Positions 1 to 5,921 of a stretch of 22,405 bases of DNA are shown piece after piece (positions within the stretch are counted from its first letter, which is position 1; the number at the start of each line of letters is the position of its first letter). Source of the stretch: Bacteroidota bacterium (GTDB lineage Bacteria; Bacteroidota; Bacteroidia; Chitinophagales; Chitinophagaceae); contig JAEZAM010000099.1 of NCBI GenBank assembly GCA_023430465.1, positions 1 to 22,405 on the forward strand, written 5' to 3'. The notes below the pieces were generated by a model. It did no database searches. It saw only the letters and a list, made by a program, of their open reading frames with translations, and was not told the DNA's origin. Position numbers and translations under genes: made by a program.

Positions 1-46
1 AACCTTAACCTCAACCTCAACCTCAACCTCAGCCTCAGCCTCAACC
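1..46. repeat. Hexanucleotide tandem repeat (AACCTC/AGCCTC)
   Basis: Seven full units and a partial one, in register: AACCTT, four AACCTC, two AGCCTC, then AACC. The array may continue beyond the window edge. The reverse complement of the unit (GAGGTT/GAGGCT) is the unit of the array at 20378-20417, so the two belong to one repeat family in opposite orientation. No coding sense is suggested. Confidence 0.85.
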
Positions 47-49
47 AGT

Positions 50-193
50 CTACCTCAACTGAAACAATTGAAGAAAGCGCACTATTTCCAGCAGACTAAG
101 ACAAAGTGAGACACCCAGCAGTGTAACCAGGGTAAAACGAAACAGGAAATTAATGCCGGCGTCCACGGACAAAACGGTGAGTGAGTTTTTCAT
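50..193 (-). CDS. Possible 47-residue small membrane protein
   Basis: An ATG-initiated frame of 47 codons on the minus strand starts MKNSLTVLSVDAG, continues into a run of about 20 mostly hydrophobic residues (FLFRFTLVTLLGVSLCLSLL) and ends with the amphipathic stretch EIVRFLQLFQLR. One membrane helix with a short tail is the natural reading. The stop codon lies just before the hexanucleotide repeat at the window edge. No ribosome binding site or homologue is recognised, and a frame this short can arise by chance, so this is only a candidate. It is the best coding candidate in the otherwise empty stretch 47-379. Confidence 0.22.
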   Translation of the reverse strand: MKNSLTVLSVDAGINFLFRFTLVTLLGVSLCLSLLEIVRFLQLFQLR

Positions 194-354
194 AAGGAGC
201 AGTTTTGATGATGAATACCTTCGGTTTGCTGCTGTATAATGGCGAAAAATAATGCCAACCGATGGATTGAAATCCGGTTTGCAGCTTTTTCATTTCACAT
301 CCAGTAGTTTTTCCTCGCCGGGTTATCTTGGTAACAGATCAGGAAGGGAAATTT

Positions 355-370
355 TCGTGTAAACACACGA
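355..370. other. Short inverted repeat TCGTGT-AAAC-ACACGA
   Basis: Six-base perfect arms (355-360 and 365-370) around a four-base loop, just beyond the clpB terminator. No T-run follows on either strand, so it is not an obvious terminator. Function unknown. Otherwise I see nothing definite in 194-379. Confidence 0.3.
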
Positions 371-379
371 CATCAAGAC

Positions 380-404
380 AAAAAAAAGTCCCCTTTCGGG
401 GACT
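380..404 (-). terminator. Rho-independent terminator of clpB
   Basis: Read on the minus strand: AGTCCCC, loop GAAA, GGGGACT, then a run of T (seven or eight A on the plus strand at 380-387). The seven-base-pair stem begins three bases after the clpB stop codon at 408-410. A GC-rich stem, GNRA-type loop and U-tract make a textbook intrinsic terminator. Confidence 0.9.
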
Positions 405-407
405 CAC

Positions 408-3017
408 TTATTTTACTTTCTCCGGCGCCTCGTTTCGAAAGACGACCATGTTGTCAAACACATCAACAAGTACCGGTTGCGTTTTATCTATATCACCTGC
501 CAGTATTCGCTTGCTCAGTGTATTGACGATCTCCTTCTGAATAAGACGTTTTAGTGGCCTTGCACCAAACTGCGGATCAAAACCCTGCTCAGCCAGGAAC
601 TCCAGCGCATAGTCGCTGAAAGATAGACGGATGCCGCTTTCAGCAACCAGTCTTTGCAATGCATCCAATTGAATCTTTACGATACCCCTTATCTCTTTCT
701 TCATCAATGGGCGGAACATGATGATCTCGTCCACACGGTTAAGAAACTCTGGTCTCACGGCTTGCCTTAACAGGTTCATCACTTCTACCCTGGCTTTATC
801 GGTTACCTCATCCACTGTCTTTTCAGATACATCATCAAAGGCGTCCTGTATGATGTGGCTGCCGATGTTGCTGGTCATGATTATGATCGTGTTTTTGAAG
901 TTGACAACGCGGCCCTTGTTATCAGTGAGGCGGCCATCATCCAGCACCTGGAGCAGAATGTTCCAGACGTCAGGGTGCGCTTTCTCGATCTCGTCGAGCA
1001 GGATAACGCTGTAAGGTTTACGGCGTACTGCTTCTGATAATTGTCCACCTTCATCATATCCAACATACCCCGGAGGCGCGCCAACCAGTCGGCTGACAGA
1101 ATGTTTTTCCTGATACTCGCTCATGTCGATGCGCGTCATCATGCTCTCATCATCAAACAGGTATTCAGCCAGCGCCTTGGCGAGCTCGGTTTTACCTACA
1201 CCAGTTGTCCCGAGGAAGATAAATGAACCGATAGGTTTCTTGGGATCACTCAACCCTGCGCGGCTTCTACGGATGGCATCGGCCACGGCTGTGATCGCTT
1301 CGTCCTGGCCAACCACACGCTCATGCAGGTGCTCTTCGAGGTGCAGCAATTTTTCCTTATCGCTTTGCAGCATTTTTGTTACCGGAATCCCTGTTGCCTT
1401 GGCCACGCTTTCAGCGATGTCTTCCGCGTCCACTTCTTCCTTTAGCAGGCGTTTTTCACCATTCTCGTTGATCTGCTTGCTGAATTCTGCGATGATAGCC
1501 TCCTGCTCTTTTACCTTGCCGTAGCGGATCTCCGCTACTTTGCCGTAATCGCCTTCACGCTCAGCACGCTCGGCAAGCTGCTTGAGGTTTTCAATCTCAG
1601 CTTTTGCCGTCTGCACTTTTTCAACAAGCTCTTTTTCCTGTTTCCACTTCGCCTTCAGCGTGTCACGCTCTACGGCCAGGTTGGCGATATCGGTATTAAG
1701 TTCTTTCAATTTTGGTTCATCATTCTCGCGTTTGATGGCTTCCCGCTCGATCTCGAGCTGGCGGATCTGGCGCTCAAGGATATCAAGTTCTTCGGGCATC
1801 GAGTTCATCTCGACACGCAGCTTCGCGGCGCTTTCATCGATCAGGTCGATGGCTTTATCGGGCAGGAAACGATCACTGATGTAACGTGATGACAGTTCCA
1901 CGGCGGCGATGATCGCCTCGTCTTTGATCCGCACATGGTGGTGCGTTTCATATCGATCCTTGAGACCGCGAAGGATGGAAATGGCATCTTCAATACTCGG
2001 CTCATCGATCATCACGCGCTGGAAACGGCGTTCCAGTGCCTTGTCTTTTTCAAAGAATTTCTGGTATTCGGTAAGTGTGGTTGCACCAACAGCACGGAGC
2101 TCCCCTCTTGCCAGGGCAGGTTTGAGAATATTTGCTGCATCCATGGCACCCTCGCCACCGCCCGCACCGACCAGTGTGTGTATCTCATCGATGAAAAGGA
2201 TGATCTCACCATCGCTTCCGCTAACTTCTTTGACCACCCCTTTCAGCCGCTCCTCGAACTCACCTTTATATTTCGCACCGGCGATAAGCAGGCCCATATC
2301 AAGCGCATAAATGATCTTGCTCTTCAGGTTCTCCGGAACATCTCCATTTACGATACGGTGTGCGATGCCTTCAGCGATGGCGGTTTTACCAACACCTGGT
2401 TCACCAACCAGGATCGGGTTGTTTTTTGTTCTGCGGGAAAGTATATGCAGCGTTCTGCGTATTTCTTCATCGCGTCCGATCACGGGGTCTAGCTTACCCT
2501 GCCGGGCGAGTTCGTTGAGATTCTTTGCGTATTTATTAAGGGCATTGTACTCCTGCGACTGTGTCTGTGAGGTGACGGTCTCCCCTTTTCTGAGATCTTT
2601 TACGGCGGCAATGAGTCCTTTTTCTGTAAGCCCCGCATTTTTCAAAAGTTTTGCAACAGCATCGTTGCCTTCAACGATCGCCAGCAACAAATGCTCGGGG
2701 GTGACGAATTCGTCATTGAATTGTTTCAAGGAAGCGCCGGCCCGAAGTACCACGTTGTTCATCTCGCGGCTGATCTGCTGCGCGGGATCCCCGGTAGTAG
2801 TGGGCAGTTTGGTGATGAGTTCTTCCAGCTTGTTGTCCAGGAGGTTCACCGTCACGTTGTTTTTCTTCAGAAGGTATTCAACGGGTGAATCTTCCTGTTC
2901 GAGCAACGCCTTGAGCAGGTGTTCGGTCTCGATGTTGAGGTTCTTGCTGTTGAAAGCAAGTTGCTGCGCCTGTTGGATGGCTTCAGCGGCTTTTATTGTA
3001 AAATTCCCTAAGTTCAT
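408..3017 (-). CDS. clpB: ATP-dependent disaggregase chaperone ClpB
   Basis: Cytosolic Hsp100 chaperone that with DnaK/DnaJ/GrpE pulls polypeptides out of aggregates through its central pore. The 869 residues match the family length. Seen in order: N-terminal Clp repeat domain (about 1-145); first AAA+ module with Walker A GEPGVGKT at 205-212, pore-loop tyrosine Y250 in KYKGEFEER and Walker B around FIDE (275-278); a charged coiled-coil middle domain (about 405-525), which separates ClpB from ClpA/ClpC; second AAA+ module with Walker A GTTGVGKT at 603-610, pore loop GYVG (650-653), Walker B LLDE (673-676) and sensor-2 GAR at 818-820. No ClpP-binding loop (IGF/L) was seen. The ATG at 3017 gives the canonical MNLGNFTIKA start. 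It stands alone, with its own terminator, divergent from the serine hydrolase. No CIRCE element was seen. Confidence 0.97.
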   Translation of the reverse strand: MNLGNFTIKAAEAIQQAQQLAFNSKNLNIETEHLLKALLEQEDSPVEYLLKKNNVTVNLLDNKLEELITKLPTTTGDPAQQISREMNNVVLRAGASLKQFNDEFVTPEHLLLAIVEGNDAVAKLLKNAGLTEKGLIAAVKDLRKGETVTSQTQSQEYNALNKYAKNLNELARQGKLDPVIGRDEEIRRTLHILSRRTKNNPILVGEPGVGKTAIAEGIAHRIVNGDVPENLKSKIIYALDMGLLIAGAKYKGEFEERLKGVVKEVSGSDGEIILFIDEIHTLVGAGGGEGAMDAANILKPALARGELRAVGATTLTEYQKFFEKDKALERRFQRVMIDEPSIEDAISILRGLKDRYETHHHVRIKDEAIIAAVELSSRYISDRFLPDKAIDLIDESAAKLRVEMNSMPEELDILERQIRQLEIEREAIKRENDEPKLKELNTDIANLAVERDTLKAKWKQEKELVEKVQTAKAEIENLKQLAERAEREGDYGKVAEIRYGKVKEQEAIIAEFSKQINENGEKRLLKEEVDAEDIAESVAKATGIPVTKMLQSDKEKLLHLEEHLHERVVGQDEAITAVADAIRRSRAGLSDPKKPIGSFIFLGTTGVGKTELAKALAEYLFDDESMMTRIDMSEYQEKHSVSRLVGAPPGYVGYDEGGQLSEAVRRKPYSVILLDEIEKAHPDVWNILLQVLDDGRLTDNKGRVVNFKNTIIIMTSNIGSHIIQDAFDDVSEKTVDEVTDKARVEVMNLLRQAVRPEFLNRVDEIIMFRPLMKKEIRGIVKIQLDALQRLVAESGIRLSFSDYALEFLAEQGFDPQFGARPLKRLIQKEIVNTLSKRILAGDIDKTQPVLVDVFDNMVVFRNEAPEKVK

Positions 3018-3039
3018 ATCTTATAGCTTTAATTGTTGA

Positions 3040-3055
3040 AGGAGGATGGTCTCCT
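3040..3055. other. Small inverted repeat in the clpB/hydrolase gap
   Basis: AGGAG (3040-3044) and CTCCT (3051-3055) around a six-base spacer lie in the leader of clpB, 23 bases upstream of its ATG. It could fold as a five-base-pair hairpin in the clpB mRNA or be an operator. This gap (3018-3124) must also hold promoters for both divergent genes, but I find no convincing TAnnTTTG box. Confidence 0.2.
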
Positions 3056-3124
3056 ACGGTCTGCGGTATGTTTGCCGATACCCGGGAAGAGCAAATCACA
3101 ATCCAAGCCAAAATTCAGGTAAGT

Positions 3125-4177
3125 ATGTCATATTTTTTTCGTCCGAACTGCATGAAAGTCATATTGGTCGGCGTTTTTCTGCAAGTCTTTCAGGTGTCGA
3201 TTTCTCAGGGATGGGCAGACGTGGATGCGGCTGTTACCGCTGGTAGTGCCAACCTGGGTAACGAAAACGTGGTCATGATCTGGAAGGCTGGTGATACGCT
3301 GGTGTATAAAAAGGAAAGCGGTGGTTTCAGCACAAAAACGGCGGTACCGATTGCGAGTGCCAGCAAATGGCTGACGGCAGCTTTAGTCATGATGTTTGTA
3401 GATGAAGGAAAGATCAACCTGGATGACAAGATCGGGCGCTGGGTACCCGAGTTTGACCGCCAGGGAAAAGCATACATCACCGTCCGGCATTGCCTGGCCC
3501 ATCTCACGGGGATTGAAGATGAAGGTAAATTGTTGAAGAAGTTGTTTCAGCGACGTAAGTTTGAAAACCTTGAGGACGAAGTAAACAGTCTTGCCAGCCG
3601 CGAGATCAGGGCAAATGCCGGTGAAGATTTTTGGTACGGTGGAGTGGGTATAAACATTGCCGGACGCGTGCTGGAGGTGGTATCGAAAAAGAAGTTTGAT
3701 GCGCTGATCAGGCAGCGATTATTGAATCCGTTGGGAATGCGGAAAACGAGTTTTGCAAATATGGAGGGCGGACCCGTAAACCCTTCCGGAGGGGCCGTTT
3801 CGACTGCGGAAGATTATATGAAATTCCTGGTGATGTTGCTGAATAAGGGAAAGCACAATGGTGTGCAATTATTGAGTGAAAAATCGGTGGAGGAATTGAT
3901 GCGGGTGCAGGCGAAACCTTCAATGATCAGGTATGCGCCGGAGTCTGCGAAAGGGTTTGGTTATGCACTGGGCAGTTGGGTGCTGGAGGAGGGCATCGAT
4001 AGAAAGGCAAAGGTGGTGGCGAGTCCGGGGTTGATGGGAACATGGCCGATGATCGATTGGTGCCGGGGATATGCCTACCTGGTGGTGGCAAAAAAGCTGC
4101 CAGGCGAGGAAAGAACGGAGGCGCATCTGCGGATAAAGGAAGCTGTGGATGGGCATTTTGAGTCGGTGTGCAGGTAG
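3125..4177 (+). CDS. Serine hydrolase, beta-lactamase class C / esterase type
   Basis: Likely an exported penicillin-recognising-fold hydrolase; substrate unknown. With the ATG at 3125 the product has 350 residues and begins with a signal peptide (basic start, hydrophobic VILVGVFLQVFQVS, likely cleavage after about residue 28). The nucleophile motif SxxK is SASK at 78-81, followed by a helix as in the family. The usual Tyr-x-Asn motif is represented by YGG at 171-173, in the conserved context before a NIAGRVLEVV helix, and the third motif (usually HTG/HSG) reads SPG-LMGT at 300-305. So Ser, Lys and Tyr are kept while two accessory positions differ. Start choice: AGG lies five bases before the 3125 ATG; ATG 3152 would also leave a signal peptide. 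Divergent from clpB; no downstream partner. Confidence 0.8.
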   Translation: MSYFFRPNCMKVILVGVFLQVFQVSISQGWADVDAAVTAGSANLGNENVVMIWKAGDTLVYKKESGGFSTKTAVPIASASKWLTAALVMMFVDEGKINLDDKIGRWVPEFDRQGKAYITVRHCLAHLTGIEDEGKLLKKLFQRRKFENLEDEVNSLASREIRANAGEDFWYGGVGINIAGRVLEVVSKKKFDALIRQRLLNPLGMRKTSFANMEGGPVNPSGGAVSTAEDYMKFLVMLLNKGKHNGVQLLSEKSVEELMRVQAKPSMIRYAPESAKGFGYALGSWVLEEGIDRKAKVVASPGLMGTWPMIDWCRGYAYLVVAKKLPGEERTEAHLRIKEAVDGHFESVCR

Positions 4178-4188
4178 TGTTGCGCTGG

Positions 4189-4308
4189 TTTCACGCAAAT
4201 CCCGAAGCATCGGGAGCAAAGGTGTACTGCAGTAGACTGGCGTGAGAAAAGGATTTCTTTTGCGGCATTTGCTTACTTAGCTCCCGATGCTTCGGGATTT
4301 GCGTGAAA
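4189..4308. repeat. 29-bp perfect inverted repeat with 62-bp spacer
   Basis: The left arm 4189-4217 (starting TTTCACGCAAATCCCG) is the exact reverse complement of 4280-4308. Each arm also contains its own hairpin, CCCGA-AGCA-TCGGG. The spacer contains most of repeat X1. It begins 11 bases after the hydrolase stop codon. The outer 13 bases (TTTCACGCAAATC) recur at 22300-22312. It may be a palindromic dispersed element or a pair of termini; its transcript could form a very stable hairpin able to stop or protect the hydrolase mRNA. Confidence 0.85.
4211..4260. repeat. Repeat X, copy 1
   Basis: About 50 bases starting CGGGAGCAAA and containing the block CTGGCGTGAGAAAAG. It matches 5861-5910 in the same orientation, with a few substitutions. 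It overlaps the left arm and spacer of the 29-bp inverted repeat. No gene is seen on it. Confidence 0.6.
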
Positions 4309-4320
4309 TAGTTTCAGGCC

Positions 4321-4619
4321 ACCGCCCGCTATTCGTAGCCGTAACAGGGAATAACAAATTTCGTCATATTTAAAAAACTTAGGACTGCTCGGCTGAGACT
4401 CCTGGCTCAGCCGCTGCGGTCCGGTTCTTTCATGTTACTCAACAACAGGTTAACTTCCAATAATCCGCAGCGCATGCCTCTCGCAAAGTCAACCGCACTA
4501 CTGAGCCGGTAAACTTCGGGTTGTGAGACAAGTTCCGCAACGAGCCGATGAAAAACACTTGCCCAAGGAATGGTATTTACATTGCCTGGCTGGAGCGGCT
4601 TTAGTTCGCCATCCGTAGC
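4321..4619. repeat. Repeat Y, copy 1 (~300 bp)
   Basis: Direct repeat of 5534-5833, about 80-85% identical by eye. The best-conserved parts are a hairpin (CGGCTGAG 4390-4397, CTCAGCCG 4406-4413, eight-base loop) and an identical 65-base block (4538-4602). Near-identical 12-base words, GCTATTCGTAGC (4328-4339) and GCCATCCGTAGC (4608-4619), bound it. On the minus strand a frame stays open for 80 codons (4407-4649), but the same frame is broken in copy 2 by one extra base and a stop codon, so I treat the repeat as non-coding or decayed. It covers most of the gene-free stretch 4178-4689. Confidence 0.8.
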
Positions 4620-4689
4620 CCGGATTAACAGGCAAGGAAATAGTGGCAACTAACAAATAAGCACCCTCCCATTTCCAAAGTAGAAAGTA

Positions 4690-5295
4690 TTATTTTTCTG
4701 TCCGCCATTTCATATATTTCGGTAAATCAGCAACTTCTATCAACCCCATTTCCTCTGGGTTCCCTGGCAAAATGTCAACGTCGACATATTGCAGATCAAG
4801 CGCCACTGATTTCTCTCCCAAAATTGTATCAAGCATTTGATAACTTCCGTTCAAGAACGTCTCTTTTTGTTCGGCACTAAAGTTGGGAAAATATATTATC
4901 AGTCCAAAGGAGTTAGGATCGGTCTGGCCATCCAAGGGCAAAAACCATGCTTCAGCTGGATCTAAAGTGATGTCTTCATATATTGTTACGAAGTTTACAC
5001 CCATAGGTGGTTTCAAGGCAAATATTTGCCAACCATTTATGTCTGGAGCGCTTGATACTAAAGATTCAGCGGCGTCGAAATAGTCTTTGTCACCCTCAGC
5101 TGTCACAATCAGTTCATGATCCTCATTAGGCCCCCCACCAATCTGAAAGTATAGCTTTGGGCAATACTTATGCAGTTCCTCAAGCAACGTATTAAGTAAT
5201 TCCTCCTTTTTATCTAAATCAGTTATTTGAGCGAGGGCGGTATACTTATGACTATTTACTTCGAACCAGTTCCAGAATAATTTTTCTTTAGTCAT
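4690..5295 (-). CDS. Putative immunity protein of a toxin/immunity module
   Basis: A 201-residue cytosolic protein with no signal peptide or membrane segment. It is clearly acidic and rich in aromatic residues (FWNWFEV near the N-terminus; LYFQIGGG near 48-55; FGLIIYFPNF around 129-138). I do not recognise a named domain with certainty; the composition resembles immunity proteins of polymorphic toxins. The strongest support is context: its start overlaps the end of the basic toxin-like frame by eight bases, which suggests translational coupling in the toxin-then-immunity order typical of these modules. The region is visibly richer in A+T than its neighbours and lies between direct repeats, which points to acquisition by transfer. 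Start ATG at 5295; stop TAA at 4690. Confidence 0.6.
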   Translation of the reverse strand: MTKEKLFWNWFEVNSHKYTALAQITDLDKKEELLNTLLEELHKYCPKLYFQIGGGPNEDHELIVTAEGDKDYFDAAESLVSSAPDINGWQIFALKPPMGVNFVTIYEDITLDPAEAWFLPLDGQTDPNSFGLIIYFPNFSAEQKETFLNGSYQMLDTILGEKSVALDLQYVDVDILPGNPEEMGLIEVADLPKYMKWRTEK

Positions 5296-5683
5296 ATTTA
5301 TTTCTTGTCTTGTTCATTGTATTTTTTGCCAGGGAATTTATTTTGTTGTAGTTCTTTTCTGTGTTACCCGCGCCTCCATGCTTCTGAATGTTTGCATCTT
5401 CGGCTTTAAACGCTTCTCTCGAATTTTTAGCTGGCTTGAACTCCTGTTTCTTAACAGGGTCTTTGTGCTCAGTTTCAATCCGTTTTGCAGATTGTTTCGC
5501 TCGATTTTTATCACCCTTGCCATCATAGATCTTACCGCCCCGCTGTCCGTAGCTGTAAAAGTGACTAACAAATTTCGTTCTAGTAAAAAAATTACGACTG
5601 CTCGGCTGAGACTCCTGGCTCAGCCGCTCCCGTCCGATTCTCTCATGTTGCTCAACAACAGGTTGACCTATAATAGTCCGCAA
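5288..5683 (-). CDS. Toxin-like C-terminal fragment, possible nuclease module
   Basis: An open frame of 131 codons with no ATG; the furthest start is TTG at 5683. Residues 1-50 are encoded within repeat Y2 and look like read-through of a repeat. Residues 51-131, starting at KIYDGKG exactly where Y2 ends, are lysine-rich and basic. The segment AEDANIQKHGG followed by NKINS resembles the end of GIY-YIG/URI-type nuclease toxin domains of Rhs-like proteins, where a Glu in a helix is followed by a Gly-Gly and an Asn-Lys-x-Asn motif; this likeness is by eye and weak. The likely reading is an orphan toxin tip that lost its carrier protein, with its immunity gene still attached (eight-base overlap). 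Whether it is translated is unclear. Confidence 0.45.
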   Translation of the reverse strand: MRTIIGQPVVEQHERIGRERLSQESQPSSRNFFTRTKFVSHFYSYGQRGGKIYDGKGDKNRAKQSAKRIETEHKDPVKKQEFKPAKNSREAFKAEDANIQKHGGAGNTEKNYNKINSLAKNTMNKTRNKYD

Positions 5684-5833
5684 CGCAAGGCTTTCACAAA
5701 GAGAACTGCACTACTGAGTCGGTAATCTTCGGGTTTTATGACAAGTTACTCAACGAGCCGATGAAAAACACTTGCCCAAGGAATGGTATTTACATTGCCT
5801 GGCTGGAGCGGCTTTTAGTTCGCTATCCGTAGC
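5534..5833. repeat. Repeat Y, copy 2 (~300 bp)
   Basis: Direct copy of 4321-4619. It has the same hairpin (CGGCTGAG 5603-5610, CTCAGCCG 5619-5626), the same 65-base identical block (5751-5815) and the bounding words GCTGTCCGTAGC (5542-5553) and GCTATCCGTAGC (5822-5833). The distance between bounding words is 292 bases in both copies. An additional GCTATCCGTAGC lies at 5846-5857. The toxin-like frame starts inside this copy and leaves it at its left boundary. Confidence 0.8.
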
Positions 5834-5860
5834 GGAAAAAAGAATGCTATCCGTAGCCTC

Positions 5861-5910
5861 CGGGAGCAAAAGGGTAGTCTAACAGTCTGGCGTGAGAAAA
5901 GATTTTCTTC
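5861..5910. repeat. Repeat X, copy 2
   Basis: Matches 4211-4260 in the same orientation (CGGGAGCAAA at 5861-5870; CTGGCGTGAGAAAAG near 5887-5901). It lies between Y2 and the end of the transglutaminase-like gene, so the island reads X1-Y1-immunity-toxin-Y2-X2 along the plus strand. Confidence 0.6.
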
Positions 5911-5921
5911 GGGCACACCCG

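Noticed and set aside
150..293. 47-codon ATG frame on the minus strand (starts MKKLQTGFQS)
   Set aside because: No hydrophobic or domain signal, and it overlaps the better candidate at 50-193 in another frame.
2311..3039. 242-codon plus-strand frame opposite clpB, plus other long frames at 1935-2492 and 1909-2310
   Set aside because: Antisense shadows of clpB; low-complexity Ser/Phe/Arg-rich translations with no domain sense.
4407..4649. 80-codon minus-strand frame in repeat Y1
   Set aside because: The same frame in Y2 is broken by a one-base insertion and an in-frame stop, so coding is unsupported; noted under the repeat.
4178..4689. Possible tRNA or structured RNA in the long gene-free stretch
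   Set aside because: No cloverleaf or T-loop sequence seen; hairpins are explained by the inverted repeat and repeat Y.
5822..5857. GCTATCCGTAGC twice, considered as a CRISPR remnant
   Set aside because: Only 12-base repeats with a 12-base gap, and no cas genes; they are the bounding words of repeat Y.
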